From an uncultured Pseudomonadota bacterium (GTDB lineage: Bacteria > Pseudomonadota > Gammaproteobacteria > Burkholderiales > Eutrophovitaceae): a stretch of 12,646 nucleotides of DNA. Positions 1 through 8,547 of this stretch are shown here, in pieces (within the stretch, counting starts at the first letter, position 1; every line of letters starts with the position of its first letter). The DNA lies in assembly GCA_913057845.1 (NCBI GenBank), contig CAJXPC010000017.1, forward strand, positions 1 through 12,646, read 5' to 3'. Under the pieces are notes generated by a model. That model searched no databases. It saw only the letters and a list, made by a program, of their open reading frames with translations, and was not told the origin of the DNA. The translations under genes and the position numbers were made by a program.

Positions 1-50
1 GATCTACACCTCTCTATTCGTCGGCAGCGTCAGATGTGTATAAGAGACAG
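1..50. other. Illumina Nextera P5-side adapter (artefact)
   Basis: This is not genomic DNA. Positions 1-9 match the 3' end of the P5 flow-cell oligo. Positions 10-17 (CTCTCTAT) match an i5 index that I recall as Nextera S502/N502. Positions 18-31 are the Nextera read-1 linker, and 32-50 (AGATGTGTATAAGAGACAG) are the 19-bp Tn5 mosaic end. Genomic sequence begins at 51. The same adapter in inverted orientation closes the contig, so the two ends form a perfect 39-bp inverted repeat (12-50 against 12608-12646) that should not be read as a transposon end. Confidence 0.98.
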
Positions 51-301
51 AGCGAATCCCCATCACAATCCAGATAAACATCCTTAATCAATTGGTAATG
101 CCCGGACGACTCACCCTTGAGCCATAATTTATTGCGAGAGCGAGACCAAAAACACGCCCGCCCACCACTGAGCGATTTTAAAATTGCTTCCTCATTGGCC
201 CAGGCCACCATTAAAATTTTGCCGGTGCCCCAATCTTGAACAACCACCGTCACAAGTCCATCAGCGTTCCATTTAATCTCGGAAACCCACTCATAACTCA
301 T
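51..301 (-). CDS. hisI: Phosphoribosyl-AMP cyclohydrolase, 3'-truncated by contig end
   Basis: HisI opens the adenine ring of phosphoribosyl-AMP, the third step of histidine synthesis, in the cytoplasm. About 83 genuine residues are present. They show the family blocks MVAWANEEA (31-39), [18 protein letters not shown] (51-68) and DCDGD (78-82), whose Asp residues bind Mg and whose Cys is a zinc ligand. Typical stand-alone HisI is about 130 residues, so roughly the last third, including the downstream zinc cysteines, is missing. The start ATG overlaps the hisF stop by 4 bp (ATGA), indicating translational coupling. Reading on to the left gives the residues [12 protein letters not shown] and a stop at 14-16. 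These come from adapter (the first L codon spans the junction) and are not protein. The truncation is an assembly edge, not a pseudogene. The hisE domain, if fused or adjacent, would lie beyond the contig. Confidence 0.95.
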
Positions 302-1065
302 AACCGGACCTCTATCCCGGCTTGAGCCATGACCTCTTTGACCTCTCTTACTGACATTTCCCCATAATGAAAAACACTGGCAGCCAACAATGCATCTGCA
401 CCACCTTTAAGCACCCCTTCAACAAAGTGTTCTGCGACACCAACCCCTCCACTGGCAATGATCGGAATACTCAAAGCATCAGACATTGCACGAGTCAGGG
501 CGATATCAAAACCCTGCTTGGTGCCGTCCTGATCCATACTGGTCAATAAAATTTCACCCGCTCCAGCTTCTTGCATTCGTAAACCCCATTCTATCGCGTC
601 TAAGCCGGTTTCGTTACGCCCGCCATGGGTGAAAACCTCCCAACCAGAATTAACGCCAGGGCGCGCCTTCGCATCAATAGCCACAACGATACACTGTGAT
701 CCAAAGAAACTACTCGCCTCTTTTACCAAACCAGGATTCAGTACTGCTGAGGTATTAATGCTCACCTTGTCTGCACCAGCTTTCAATAGCCTCTGTACGT
801 CAGCGGTTGCCCTAACACCTCCACCAACAGTTAGCGGTATAAAGACTTGCTCCGCTACGTCCTCGATGACTTTTAATATCAGCCCTCGCTCATCACTGCT
901 TGCCGTGATATCAAGAAAGCAAAGCTCGTCTGCGCCTTGCTCATCATATCGTTGAGCAACTTCTACAGGGTCGCCCGCATCCCTGAGACTTACAAAATTG
1001 ACCCCCTTAACAACGCGTCCATTATTGACGTCCAGGCAAGGGATGATTCTTTTCGTCAATGCCAC
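298..1065 (-). CDS. hisF: Imidazole glycerol phosphate synthase, cyclase subunit
   Basis: HisF is the (beta-alpha)8-barrel half of IGP synthase. It uses ammonia channelled from HisH to convert PRFAR into imidazole glycerol phosphate and AICAR. The 255-residue protein is full length. The N-terminal block RIIPCLDV carries catalytic Asp12, and VVAIDAK carries the second catalytic Asp131. The phosphate-binding glycine loops are VGGGVR (80-85) and IIASGGVG (202-209). The start is GTG at 1063-1065, supported by a GAGGGG ribosome binding site 8 bp upstream; a TTG two codons in is too far from that site. It follows hisA by 21 bp and overlaps hisI by 4 bp (ATGA). Its partner hisH lies two genes upstream in the same operon, as is usual. 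Confidence 0.98.
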   Translation of the reverse strand: MALTKRIIPCLDVNNGRVVKGVNFVSLRDAGDPVEVAQRYDEQGADELCFLDITASSDERGLILKVIEDVAEQVFIPLTVGGGVRATADVQRLLKAGADKVSINTSAVLNPGLVKEASSFFGSQCIVVAIDAKARPGVNSGWEVFTHGGRNETGLDAIEWGLRMQEAGAGEILLTSMDQDGTKQGFDIALTRAMSDALSIPIIASGGVGVAEHFVEGVLKGGADALLAASVFHYGEMSVREVKEVMAQAGIEVRL

Positions 1066-1080
1066 TCGCCTGACCCCTCG
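1066..1080 (-). promoter_or_regulatory. Ribosome binding site of hisF (GTG start)
   Basis: On the minus strand GAGGGG (1074-1079) sits 8 bp before the GTG at 1065. It decides the GTG start over the in-frame TTG at 1059, which would leave a 14-bp spacing. Confidence 0.6.
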
Positions 1081-1086
1081 CTTTGG

Positions 1087-1821
1087 CTAACCATGCTTTG
1101 CGATTTGATTCGCTTCTTTAAAATCAAAGGCAGATTCATATATCGCACGCCCAGTAATTGCTCCCGTAACACCGTCCGCCTCCAGCTCTCTCAGCCTACG
1201 AATATCATCGATGGAGTTGATGCCCCCGCTAGCAATAACAGGGATATCCAGAGAAGACGCTAATTCTTTCGTGGATTGTATATTCGCGCCAGTCATCATC
1301 CCGTCTCGACCAATGTCCGTATAAATAACTGCTTCGACCCCGTAACTCTGAAATTTCTTCGCCATATCAGTAACATCGTGCTCGGTCACTTTCGCCCAGC
1401 CATCGACGGCCACCTTTCCATCCTTACCATCAAGCCCTACGATAATATGACTTGGAAATGCTAGACAAGCCTCCTGCAAAAACCCTGGCTTGCGAATCGC
1501 AGCGGTTCCAATAACAACGAACGATACTCCTCGAGTCAAATAACGCTCTATCGTTTCAAGATCTCGTATGCCGCCCCCAACCTGAACAGGAACAGCGCCT
1601 CCGATAGCATCCACGATTTCACTTATTGCTCGCTCATTCTCCGGCTTCCCCTCAAACGCTCCGTTTAAGTCCACAAGATGAAGTCGTTGAGCACCTAATT
1701 GTTGCCAATGCTTGGCCATAGCTAAGGGGTCCTCAGAGAAAACCGTAGCATCCTCCATCAAACCCTGCCGAAGACGAACGCAATGTCCGTCCTTAAGATC
1801 AATCGCTGGAATCAAAATCAT
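1087..1821 (-). CDS. hisA: ProFAR isomerase (phosphoribosylformimino-AICAR ribotide isomerase)
   Basis: HisA performs the Amadori rearrangement of ProFAR to PRFAR, the substrate of HisF-HisH. It is a (beta-alpha)8 barrel and a paralogue of HisF. The 244 residues are the normal length. [12 protein letters not shown] at the N-terminus carries catalytic Asp8 and [10 protein letters not shown] carries Asp131. The phosphate loops are VGGGIRD (81-87) and VIASGGI (195-201), and [10 protein letters not shown] (168-176) is also typical. The start is ATG at 1819-1821. No Shine-Dalgarno sequence is visible: the space just upstream is a 14-bp AT palindrome (1824-1837). A 53-bp AT-rich gap separates it from hisH, one of the longer gaps in the operon, and 21 bp separate it from hisF. 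Confidence 0.98.
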   Translation of the reverse strand: MILIPAIDLKDGHCVRLRQGLMEDATVFSEDPLAMAKHWQQLGAQRLHLVDLNGAFEGKPENERAISEIVDAIGGAVPVQVGGGIRDLETIERYLTRGVSFVVIGTAAIRKPGFLQEACLAFPSHIIVGLDGKDGKVAVDGWAKVTEHDVTDMAKKFQSYGVEAVIYTDIGRDGMMTGANIQSTKELASSLDIPVIASGGINSIDDIRRLRELEADGVTGAITGRAIYESAFDFKEANQIAKHG

Positions 1822-1823
1822 AG

Positions 1824-1837
1824 AATTTAATTAAATT
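1824..1837. repeat. Perfect 14-bp AT palindrome before hisA
   Basis: AATTTAATTAAATT is its own reverse complement. It ends 2 bp upstream of the hisA ATG, where a ribosome binding site would normally lie. It could be an unstructured AT-rich leader that helps SD-independent initiation, a regulator site, or chance in an AT-rich spacer. No known operator is recognised. Confidence 0.5.
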
Positions 1838-1874
1838 TTAAAGCGTCCAAAACTACACAATGAAATGAATAATG

Positions 1875-2522
1875 CTAGCAAGTCCATTGGCCATCCCAAT
1901 TCAAAAAATTAGACAACAACTTTAGACCTGCGTGTTGACTTTTCTCTGGATGAAACTGAACAGCAACCAAATTTCCAAAGGCTACCGCACTTGTGAAGCT
2001 ATTACAGTAAGTCGTCTCCCCAATGACCGTCTCCGACACTACCGGCTCAACAAAATAACTATGCACAAAGTAAAAATATTCTTGATTATCTATTCCTTCA
2101 AAAATCGGATGTGCTCGACAAATGTCGACCTTATTCCAACCCATATGAGGAACTTTGAATTTGACGCCCGTGGCATCGAGATTTTCTGGGGAAAACTTGC
2201 GAGCCTGCCCCAACATTAAACCAAGACCGGGAACGTCACCCTCTTCACTACGCTCAAAAAGAAGCTGCAACCCTATACAAATACCTAAAAATGGTTTTGT
2301 CGCCGCAGCCAATCGTATGGGATCAATTAACCTCCTGGACTCCAGCTCTTTCATGCAATCTGGCATTGCCCCTTGACCCGGGAACACGATTTTGTCCGCA
2401 ATTGCAATGTCGGCTGGATCACCTGAAATCTTAATGACATCAGATGTTCCTAGATGCGCTAGGGCCTTCTCTACTGATCGCAGATTGCCCATTCCATAAT
2501 CGACTACTACAACCAAAGCCAT
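1875..2522 (-). CDS. hisH: Imidazole glycerol phosphate synthase, glutaminase subunit
   Basis: HisH is a class I (triad) glutamine amidotransferase that hydrolyses glutamine and passes ammonia through HisF. The 215-residue protein is complete. It begins VVVVDYGMGNLRSV (4-17), contains the oxyanion-strand motif FPGQGAMPDC (47-56), and carries nucleophile Cys82 in PFLGICIGLQLLF. The rest of the triad is His191 and Glu193 in VQFHPEKSQHAG. The ATG at 2522 has only a weak upstream site (ACGG). It lies 17 bp after hisB. The following 53-bp spacer to hisA is AT-rich and holds no terminator hairpin that I can see. With hisF two genes downstream it supplies the complete synthase complex. Confidence 0.98.
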   Translation of the reverse strand: MALVVVVDYGMGNLRSVEKALAHLGTSDVIKISGDPADIAIADKIVFPGQGAMPDCMKELESRRLIDPIRLAAATKPFLGICIGLQLLFERSEEGDVPGLGLMLGQARKFSPENLDATGVKFKVPHMGWNKVDICRAHPIFEGIDNQEYFYFVHSYFVEPVVSETVIGETTYCNSFTSAVAFGNLVAVQFHPEKSQHAGLKLLSNFLNWDGQWTC

Positions 2523-2539
2523 ATTAAACCGTCAACTGA

Positions 2540-3130
2540 CTAGAGTTGCCCCTTAGTTGAAGGAAGAGCACCACCGCTACGCACGTCAACGGCCACGGCC
2601 ATACGAAGTGCACGACCAAAGGCCTTAAACACTGTTTCAGCTTGGTGGTGCGCGTTTATCCCCTTCAAATTATCAATATGAAGAGTAATCCCCGCTTGAT
2701 TCACAAAGCCCTGAAAAAACTCTCGGATCACATCAACGTCAAAGTCACCGATACGGCCTCGAACATACTTGACTGAGTACTCTAAACCTGGCCTTCCCGA
2801 TAAATCAACCACTACACGTGACAGAGCTTCATCCAGGGGAACATAGGAATAACCGTACCTAAAGATTCCCTTTTTATCAGGAAGCGCTTTAGCAAAAGCT
2901 TGACCCAGAGTAATACCGATATCCTCCACCGTGTGATGGATATCAATATGAAGGTCTCCCTCAGCCTTTATGGAGAGATCAAATAACCCATGACGCGCAA
3001 CTTGGTCAAGCATGTGGTCAAAAAATCCAATCCCCGTGCTGATATCAGATTTTCCAACACCATCCAAGTTAACCTCCACCCCTATTTGAGTTTCGAACGT
3101 ATTTCTTTCGACTTTAGCAATTCTATCCAT
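2540..3130 (-). CDS. hisB: Imidazoleglycerol-phosphate dehydratase (monofunctional)
   Basis: This enzyme dehydrates imidazole glycerol phosphate to imidazole acetol phosphate, using a Mn cluster in a 24-mer. From the ATG at 3130 it is 196 residues, the usual size of the monofunctional form; there is no fused N-terminal phosphatase as in the Escherichia coli HisB. Metal and substrate motifs are [14 protein letters not shown] (35-48), [12 protein letters not shown] (61-72), [15 protein letters not shown] (100-114), [15 protein letters not shown] (151-165) and the C-terminal ALPSTKG. An in-frame TTG at 3142 would add four residues, but neither start has a strong ribosome binding site. I prefer ATG for its fit to family length. 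The gap to hisC is 66 bp and contains a TATAAAAT stretch (3172-3179, minus strand) with no good -35 partner. Confidence 0.96.
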   Translation of the reverse strand: MDRIAKVERNTFETQIGVEVNLDGVGKSDISTGIGFFDHMLDQVARHGLFDLSIKAEGDLHIDIHHTVEDIGITLGQAFAKALPDKKGIFRYGYSYVPLDEALSRVVVDLSGRPGLEYSVKYVRGRIGDFDVDVIREFFQGFVNQAGITLHIDNLKGINAHHQAETVFKAFGRALRMAVAVDVRSGGALPSTKGQL

Positions 3131-3196
3131 GAGAGTCTTCAAGCTTAAAAATGATAGGTGTAAACGGTGCTATTTTATACGAATAACGTCATCCTA

Positions 3197-4261
3197 TTAA
3201 TGCGCGAGGATTAATTGCAAACGCTTAAGCATCTCTCCGACTATCTCCTCTGTTCCAACGGTGATGCGAAGAAATTCCTCAACACGCGTTGGTCTAGTGA
3301 AGTGCCGCACGAGAATATCGGCTTGTCGAAGCTCTTGGTGGAGCGATCGAGCTGAAAGCCGCTCATGGCGCACAAACACAAAATTAGTCGCCGAAGGCAA
3401 AACCAAAAAACCCAAGGCCGACAAACCGGACGAGAGCTTTTCACGACTTCGCATAATGTCGAGCCGCACTTTATTTAAGTAATCACGATCTTCAATCGCA
3501 GCAATGGCTCCGGCTGAAGCAAGCCGATCAACAGGGTAAGAGTTAAAACTATCCTTAACTCGATGCAAAGCCTCTATTAAATCGGCATGGCCTAAGGCGT
3601 ACCCAACGCGCAGTCCTGCTAGCCCATAAGATTTCGAAAGAGATCGGGTCACCAGGAGGTTCGGGAACTCTTGGATAAGTACTACTGCAGATTCCGCGCC
3701 AAAATCGACATAAGCCTCGTCAATGACCACTGTACTGTCAGATTGGCTTTCCAGTAATCTGCGAATTGAAGGAAGTCCAAGATCAATTCCAGTGGGCGCA
3801 TTTGGATTGGGCAGAATAACGCCACCATTCCCTTTTGAGTAATCTTCTATTTCGATGAGGAAATCAGCGTTTAGCGGAATTTCCTCATAAGATAAATCAA
3901 ACAACCGACAATAACTTGGGTAAAAACTGTACGTAATATCTGGGAACAAAACTGGCTGGTCGGACTTAAAAAGCGCGCGAAAAACATGCGCCAGCACTTC
4001 GTCTGACCCGTTACCTACAAAAACATTATCGACGCTTAAGTCCTCCAAAGAGGCAACCGCCGCACGAAGATCCAAGCAACGCGGGTCTGGGTACAACCGC
4101 AGATCATCACCCACACACCTTGAAATCGCATCGATCGCTTTTTTACTGGGTCCGTAGGGACTTTCGTTCGTATTGAGTTTAATGACCGTTTTTGAATCGG
4201 TCTGTTCTCCAGGGACGTAGGGGCTCAGCCGGCTAACAACATCACTCCAGAAACGACTCAT
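3197..4261 (-). CDS. hisC: Histidinol-phosphate aminotransferase
   Basis: HisC is a PLP-dependent fold-type I aminotransferase converting imidazole acetol phosphate plus glutamate to histidinol phosphate. All 354 residues of a typical protein are present. The N-terminal FWSDVV and YVPGEQ resemble the beta/gammaproteobacterial subgroup. [11 protein letters not shown] (29-39) is the substrate-side loop, FVGNGSDE (81-88) contacts PLP phosphate, and PNPNAPTG (151-158) carries the Asn that contacts the pyridine ring. DEAYVDF (181-187) supplies Asp and Tyr, and [17 protein letters not shown] (205-221) holds the Schiff-base Lys210. FLRITVG near the C-terminus has the carboxylate-binding Arg. Its ATG overlaps the hisD stop by 4 bp (ATGA), implying coupled translation with hisD upstream. 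Confidence 0.97.
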   Translation of the reverse strand: MSRFWSDVVSRLSPYVPGEQTDSKTVIKLNTNESPYGPSKKAIDAISRCVGDDLRLYPDPRCLDLRAAVASLEDLSVDNVFVGNGSDEVLAHVFRALFKSDQPVLFPDITYSFYPSYCRLFDLSYEEIPLNADFLIEIEDYSKGNGGVILPNPNAPTGIDLGLPSIRRLLESQSDSTVVIDEAYVDFGAESAVVLIQEFPNLLVTRSLSKSYGLAGLRVGYALGHADLIEALHRVKDSFNSYPVDRLASAGAIAAIEDRDYLNKVRLDIMRSREKLSSGLSALGFLVLPSATNFVFVRHERLSARSLHQELRQADILVRHFTRPTRVEEFLRITVGTEEIVGEMLKRLQLILAH

Positions 4262-5553
4262 GATTGAAATCTCTTTTCAGCCGATCGGGCGTGAGCTTCT
4301 AGCCCTTCCTCGCGTGCTAGTTTCGCTGCAATACGACCTAAATCTCGCGCTCCTGATTCGCTAACCTCAATCAAACTTGTACGCTTCTGAAAATCATAAA
4401 CACCTAACGGCGATGAAAAACGAGCAGTTCCCGAAGTCGGTAACACGTGATTAGGGCCGGCACAGTAATCACCAAGGGCTTCGGATGTATACCTACCCAT
4501 AAATATCGCGCCCGCGTTATCTATCTGATCTAGAAGCAACCCAGGCTCCTCAACAGAGAGCTCCAGATGCTCTGGAGCAATGCTATTCGCGATTTTGCAC
4601 GCCTCATCAAGATCTTTAACAAGAATCAATGCGCCACGATCCTCTAACGATTTTTTGATCACTGACTTTCGCGGCATCTCGGGTAGTAATGCCAAAGCCC
4701 TTTCTTGCACTCGAAACAAAAATGACTCATCGTTCGTGATCAATATTGATTGAGACAATTCATCATGCTCGGCCTGAGAAAAAAGATCCATAACTATCCA
4801 GTCAGGGTCAGTCTTCCCATCACAAATTATCAAAATCTCCGAAGGGCCCGCGATCATGTCAATACCAACGGTCCCAAACACCTTTTTCTTTGCTAATGCT
4901 ACGTATGCGTTACCTGGGCCAACGATCTTGTCTACTTTATTAATCGTCTGAGTCCCGTAAGCAAGTGCGCCGATCGCTTGCGCACCACCGATCTTATATA
5001 CCCGATCTACTCCAGCAATATGCGCCGCCGCCAACACAACAGGATTAACCACGCCGTTTGGCGTTGGCGCAACCATCACAATTTCTTTAACGCCAGCAAC
5101 TCGAGCTGGGATTGCATTCATCAATACAGAGGAAGGATAGGCCGCTTTGCCTCCCGGAACATAGAGACCGACCCGAGCTAGAGGAACAATCTTTTGACCC
5201 AGAAGATTCCCTGACTCGTCTCGATAAGACCACGAGTTCTGGATCTGTCGCTGGTGGTAACTCTCGATTCGACGCGCAGCAGCCATCAAGGCGTCTGTAA
5301 CTTCACTATCGACAGCACTCAGAGCGGACGCCAAAACCTCTGCGCCAACCGTCAAATCCTCGATAAAAGCCGCTTGAGTCCGATCAAACTTATTGGTCAG
5401 CGCAATGAGCGCGGCGTCCCCGTGCCTACGGACCTGCTGAAGTATATCATCCACGACAATCTCAATGGCCGAGACAGAATTCTCATCAAAAGCCAATGTC
5501 TCTCTCAATTGTTGATCGAAATCCGCGTCCGCGTATTTAATAACCTTAATCAT
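4258..5553 (-). CDS. hisD: Histidinol dehydrogenase
   Basis: HisD oxidises L-histidinol to L-histidine in two NAD-dependent steps, the last reactions of the pathway. From the ATG at 5553 it has 431 residues, close to the family norm. Zinc ligands are visible as Gln260 and His263 (FSQAEHDE), Asp362 ([12 protein letters not shown]) and His421 ([13 protein letters not shown]). The catalytic pair Glu328-His329 lies in APEHLEL. The NAD-side blocks [11 protein letters not shown] (132-142) and [10 protein letters not shown] (209-218) are intact. A GTG two codons upstream (5559) is possible. However, GAAGAG at 5559-5564 is 5 bp from the ATG and would touch the GTG, so ATG is favoured. The start overlaps hisG by 8 bp and the stop overlaps hisC by 4 bp. 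Confidence 0.97.
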   Translation of the reverse strand: MIKVIKYADADFDQQLRETLAFDENSVSAIEIVVDDILQQVRRHGDAALIALTNKFDRTQAAFIEDLTVGAEVLASALSAVDSEVTDALMAAARRIESYHQRQIQNSWSYRDESGNLLGQKIVPLARVGLYVPGGKAAYPSSVLMNAIPARVAGVKEIVMVAPTPNGVVNPVVLAAAHIAGVDRVYKIGGAQAIGALAYGTQTINKVDKIVGPGNAYVALAKKKVFGTVGIDMIAGPSEILIICDGKTDPDWIVMDLFSQAEHDELSQSILITNDESFLFRVQERALALLPEMPRKSVIKKSLEDRGALILVKDLDEACKIANSIAPEHLELSVEEPGLLLDQIDNAGAIFMGRYTSEALGDYCAGPNHVLPTSGTARFSSPLGVYDFQKRTSLIEVSESGARDLGRIAAKLAREEGLEAHARSAEKRFQS

Positions 5554-6220
5554 TGGCACTCTTCATTTGGTTAACCGTCAGCCCGAATGCATCTATGATC
5601 GGCTGCACCATCGCATGCTTTAGCTTTAATGATGCAGCACTCACAATTAATCGCGAGCTGATCTGACGCACCTCCTCCACAGCCACAAGTTTATTTGCTT
5701 GCAGTGTTTTACCACTCGATACAAGATCAACAATCACATCAGCCAACCCGACTAAAGGTGCGAGCTCCATTGAGCCATAAAGTTTAATTAAATCAATATG
5801 GACTCCCTTCTGAGCGAAATGATTCCGTGCGGCTTTAACATATTTGGTGGCCACTCTAAGACGCGCTCCAGAACGAATGACATTGTTGTAATCCATCCCC
5901 TCCGGTACGGCCACCATCAATTTGCATTGAGCAATTCCCAGATCTAATGGCTCAAACAAGCCTTCTCCATCGTGCTCAAGTAAGACATCCTTACCCGCAA
6001 CCCCTAGATCAGCAGCTCCTCTTTGAACATACGTAGGCACGTCACTTGCACGCACAATGATAATGCGCAACCTAGGGTCAGAAGTCCCAATGATCAGTTT
6101 TCTCGATTTTTCGGGGTCATCAATCAGATTTATCCCCATGCCCTTTAAAAAAGGCAATGTATCTTCAAGGATGCGCCCTTTAGATAGAGCCATCGTGACG
6201 AATTCACCAGATTTAACCAA
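5546..6220 (-). CDS. hisG: ATP phosphoribosyltransferase, short form (HisG-S)
   Basis: HisG condenses ATP with PRPP, the first committed and feedback-controlled step of histidine synthesis. At 224 residues it is the short form, which lacks the C-terminal regulatory ACT-like domain of the ~300-residue long form. In known systems the short form needs the HisRS-like partner HisZ for activity and histidine inhibition; no hisZ is in this window. Seen motifs are [16 protein letters not shown] (8-23), [13 protein letters not shown] (68-80) and the PRPP-binding loop [17 protein letters not shown] (160-176). The start is TTG at 6220, supported by a good GAGG site 8 bp upstream. The next ATG (codon 10) would delete the first beta strand. 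It follows murA by 50 bp and overlaps hisD. Confidence 0.96.
   Translation of the reverse strand: MVKSGEFVTMALSKGRILEDTLPFLKGMGINLIDDPEKSRKLIIGTSDPRLRIIIVRASDVPTYVQRGAADLGVAGKDVLLEHDGEGLFEPLDLGIAQCKLMVAVPEGMDYNNVIRSGARLRVATKYVKAARNHFAQKGVHIDLIKLYGSMELAPLVGLADVIVDLVSSGKTLQANKLVAVEEVRQISSRLIVSAASLKLKHAMVQPIIDAFGLTVNQMKSAND
5554..5564 (-). promoter_or_regulatory. Ribosome binding site of hisD
   Basis: GAAGAG (5559-5564, minus strand) lies 5 bp before the ATG at 5553 and inside the 3' end of hisG. It favours that ATG over the GTG at 5559, which would abut the site. Confidence 0.5.
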
Positions 6221-6233
6221 TGCTATAACCTCA
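6221..6233 (-). promoter_or_regulatory. Ribosome binding site of hisG (TTG start)
   Basis: TGAGGTT on the minus strand (core GAGG, 6229-6232) sits 8 bp upstream of the TTG at 6220. The frame has a stop at 6239-6241 just above it, so TTG is the only start that keeps the conserved first strand. Confidence 0.7.
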
Positions 6234-6246
6234 ATAATTTATGAAA

Positions 6247-6260
6247 AATAACCAATAACC
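6247..6260. repeat. Tandem 7-bp repeat in the murA-hisG spacer
   Basis: AATAACC occurs twice head to tail (6247-6253 and 6254-6260; GGTTATT on the transcribed strand) within the 50-bp gap between murA and hisG. No promoter hexamers or hairpin are convincing here. It may be chance in an AT-rich spacer, or a small direct-repeat binding site. Confidence 0.35.
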
Positions 6261-6270
6261 AACACTCAAA

Positions 6271-7527
6271 CTAATTGGCAACGCGCTTAATTCTTGCCCC
6301 TAAACGCCCAAATTTTTCTTCAATCCGCTCATAACCCCGGTCCAAATGATAAATACGACCTACAACGGTCTCACCAGAAGCGATTAAACCAGCAATGATC
6401 AATCCAGCAGACGCACGAAGGTCTGTGGCCATTACCTCAGCTCCAGTAAGTGAAGAAACTCCCTGAATAACCGCCATATTACCTTGGATTTCAATCTTCG
6501 CGCCTAAACGCTCGAGCTCTTGTACATGCATGAATCTGTTCTCGAAAATAGTTTCAGAGATAGTACTTGTACCATCGGCAATGGTGTCAAGCGCCATAAA
6601 CTGGGCCTGCATATCCGTCGGAAATCCAGGATAAGGTGCCGTCTCTATGTCTATTGGATTCAACCGGCGCGATACAATTAAAAGTAAATTGTCACCCTCA
6701 TGATTGATGACAGCGCCAGCTCCAGTAAGCTTTGACGTGATAGAACTTATTATGTTCGTATCCACGCCTTTGAGTAACAATTCCCCTCCAGTCGCCGCCA
6801 CTGCGGTCATATAGGTGCCAGCCTCGATCCTATCAAACATAACAGCGTGGTCAAATCCATTGAGCGACTCAACGCCTTCAATCCTAATCGTCTCGGTACC
6901 TGCACCCGTAATCTTGGCCCCCATAGCCAATAGGCACTTAGCAAGGTCCACAACCTCGGGCTCCATCGCCGCATTTCTCAAAATAGTGACGCCATCAGCC
7001 AATGTTGCAGCTAACATAAGGTTTTCTGTACCCGTAACCGTTACAAGATCAAAAACAATCTCCGCGCCTACTAGTCGTTCAGCACTAACAGAAAGATACC
7101 CTTGGTCAATTTCCACACGAGCGCCCATAGCCTCGAGCCCCTTAATGTGCTGATCTACTGGACGCTGCCCTATCGCACACCCCCCCGGTAGGGACACTTG
7201 CGCTTTACCGAATCGAGCTACCAGCGGCCCTAAAACCAATACCGAAGCACGCATGGTCCGCACTAATTCATAAGGTGCTTGCAGCCGAGTCACATCTCTC
7301 GCCGACAACACCACCCCCATCTTCTCATCCAGCTCAACATCAACGCCAATATGCCCTAGAAGGGTCAGCATCGTTGTGACGTCTTGAAGATGGGGCAAAT
7401 TACGAATTCTGACGCTTTCGGCAGTCAAAAGACTCGCACAGAGTATCGGAAGCGCAGCATTCTTCGCACCCGAAACCTGAACTTCGCCAAAAAGCTCTAC
7501 TCCGCCTTGGATTACAAGCTTTTCCAC
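6271..7527 (-). CDS. murA: UDP-N-acetylglucosamine 1-carboxyvinyltransferase
   Basis: MurA transfers enolpyruvate from PEP to UDP-GlcNAc, the first committed step of peptidoglycan precursor synthesis in the cytoplasm. All 418 residues of the two-domain EPT fold are present. Lys22-Asn23 lie in [10 protein letters not shown]. The active-site loop [17 protein letters not shown] has Cys117, the usual fosfomycin target; no Asp replacement is seen, so this copy is predicted fosfomycin-sensitive. Further family blocks are [24 protein letters not shown] and [13 protein letters not shown]. The start is GTG at 7525-7527 with an AGAAGG site 5 bp upstream. Only one base separates it from the ibaG stop, so the two are probably translationally coupled. 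The ibaG-murA pairing is also found in Escherichia coli. Confidence 0.98.
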   Translation of the reverse strand: MEKLVIQGGVELFGEVQVSGAKNAALPILCASLLTAESVRIRNLPHLQDVTTMLTLLGHIGVDVELDEKMGVVLSARDVTRLQAPYELVRTMRASVLVLGPLVARFGKAQVSLPGGCAIGQRPVDQHIKGLEAMGARVEIDQGYLSVSAERLVGAEIVFDLVTVTGTENLMLAATLADGVTILRNAAMEPEVVDLAKCLLAMGAKITGAGTETIRIEGVESLNGFDHAVMFDRIEAGTYMTAVAATGGELLLKGVDTNIISSITSKLTGAGAVINHEGDNLLLIVSRRLNPIDIETAPYPGFPTDMQAQFMALDTIADGTSTISETIFENRFMHVQELERLGAKIEIQGNMAVIQGVSSLTGAEVMATDLRASAGLIIAGLIASGETVVGRIYHLDRGYERIEEKFGRLGARIKRVAN

Positions 7528-7538
7528 ACTAACCTTCT
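7528..7538 (-). promoter_or_regulatory. Ribosome binding site of murA (GTG start)
   Basis: AGAAGG (7533-7538, minus strand) is 5 bp upstream of the GTG at 7527 and lies inside the last codons of ibaG, consistent with coupled translation. Confidence 0.55.
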
Positions 7539-7771
7539 TGAACTTCCCATTCAGTCGGACTAAATGTCTTCATGGACAGTGCGTGGATCTCGCTTTTCAT
7601 ACGATCACCCAAAGCCGCATATACGATCTGGTGACGTTGCAGTCGGCTCTTGCCATCAAAAGCGGCGCTCACAATGACTGCCTCAAAATGTTGGCCATCA
7701 CCGATCACCGTAATGTGAGTACAGGCTAACGAATCCTGGATATACGTTTTAACATCATCTGGAGTAACCAT
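7529..7771 (-). CDS. ibaG: BolA-family protein IbaG (YrbA-like)
   Basis: This small protein (80 residues from the ATG at 7771) has the BolA fold. The motifs [12 protein letters not shown] (25-36), [15 protein letters not shown] (44-58) and the C-terminal [11 protein letters not shown] (62-72) hold the conserved histidines used in the family to share an Fe-S cluster with monothiol glutaredoxins. Family members link iron-sulfur trafficking with acid stress and envelope shape; the exact role here is inferred. A GTG at 7807 would add 12 unconserved residues overlapping the permease gene. The ATG is preferred because an AGGA site (7779-7782) is 7 bp upstream and homologues begin near MVTPDDVK. Its position directly before murA and downstream of mlaB matches the Escherichia coli mla-ibaG-murA order, which supports IbaG over BolA proper. 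Confidence 0.92.
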   Translation of the reverse strand: MVTPDDVKTYIQDSLACTHITVIGDGQHFEAVIVSAAFDGKSRLQRHQIVYAALGDRMKSEIHALSMKTFSPTEWEVQEG

Positions 7772-7782
7772 AAATTTATCCT
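7772..7782 (-). promoter_or_regulatory. Ribosome binding site of ibaG
   Basis: AGGA (7779-7782, minus strand) lies 7 bp before the ATG at 7771 and just after the permease stop (7785-7787). It supports this start over the upstream GTG at 7807. Confidence 0.6.
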
Positions 7783-7784
7783 GC

Positions 7785-8546
7785 TTAACCTCGGAGCTTA
7801 TAACCACTCCGAATTAGTGACAAACATCCCAATGATAAGAACAAACTCACCAGTGAGACAACGCAAATGCTGATTTCAATCGGCACATCAGACCTGCCAA
7901 AGAATCCAGCACGAAATCCATCAATCAAGTAAAAAAATGGGTTGGCATGGGAGATCATCTGCCAAAGCGGCGGCAGACTGTCTACCGAATAAAAAACTCC
8001 AGATAAAAACGTCATGGGCAAAATAACGAAGTTCTGGAAGGCTGCCACTTGGTCAAACTTATCCGCCCAAATTCCCGCAATGAGGCCGAGCGAGCCCAGT
8101 ATAACGCTCCCGCAGGTGCCAAAAAACAAGATATAAAAAATATTACTGATGGGAACACTCACAAAAAACATAGATGCAATGATCACACCTGACGCTACGA
8201 GCAATCCTCTAAGGCAAGCTGCAGAGATATACGCGGCAAAAAGCGCGTGGTGAGATATCGGGGTAAGAAGAATAAAAACGATATTGCCCATCATTTTTGA
8301 TTGAGCCAAACTAGAAGACGTATTCGCAAAAGAGTTTTGCAACAAACTCATCATGGCGAGTCCTGGCACTAGAAACGTCAGATAATCGATTTCTATATCA
8401 GGATAAACGTTGATTCTGTTTTTGAGGGCATGAGAGAAAATCAGCAGATAAAGGAGAGACGTAAGAACCGGTGCGCCTACAGTTTGGACGGCAACTTTCC
8501 AAAACCTTAAAACTTCCTTCAAAAAAAGAGTACTAAAACCTGACAT
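7785..8546 (-). CDS. ABC-2 type transporter permease (YadH-like)
   Basis: This is an inner-membrane permease of the ABC-2 superfamily, 253 residues, with about six hydrophobic segments near 22-42, 55-75, 108-130, 134-158, 170-188 and 223-245. The blocks LPMTFLSGVFYSVDSLPPLW (176-195) and ANPFFYLIDGFRAGFFG (201-217) are characteristic of the DrrB/NodJ/YadH-type export permeases. It starts at an ATG one base after the stop of the ATPase gene, so the two surely form one transporter. Substrate is unknown: relatives move drugs, polysaccharides or lipid-linked molecules, and Escherichia coli YadGH has no firm substrate. Location between mlaB and ibaG-murA hints at an envelope role, which is inference only. 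No periplasmic partner or large extracytoplasmic domain is present. Confidence 0.92.
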   Translation of the reverse strand: MSGFSTLFLKEVLRFWKVAVQTVGAPVLTSLLYLLIFSHALKNRINVYPDIEIDYLTFLVPGLAMMSLLQNSFANTSSSLAQSKMMGNIVFILLTPISHHALFAAYISAACLRGLLVASGVIIASMFFVSVPISNIFYILFFGTCGSVILGSLGLIAGIWADKFDQVAAFQNFVILPMTFLSGVFYSVDSLPPLWQMISHANPFFYLIDGFRAGFFGRSDVPIEISICVVSLVSLFLSLGCLSLIRSGYKLRG

Positions 8547-8547
8547 C

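Noticed and set aside
51..301. hisI as a pseudogene broken by truncation
   Set aside because: The break coincides exactly with the adapter junction at 50/51, so it is an assembly edge and not a mutation.
3172..3179. TATAAAAT -10-like box between hisC and hisB as an internal promoter
   Set aside because: No acceptable -35 hexamer at 16-18 bp; the spacer is AT-rich, so a single box is not enough.
3241..3444. 67-codon minus-strand open frame inside hisC in another frame
   Set aside because: The hisC frame is intact with all PLP motifs; this alternative frame shows no family motif.
6221..6270. Histidine leader peptide or attenuator ahead of hisG
   Set aside because: The 50-bp gap has no His-rich short frame, no hairpin and no T-run; too short for an attenuator.
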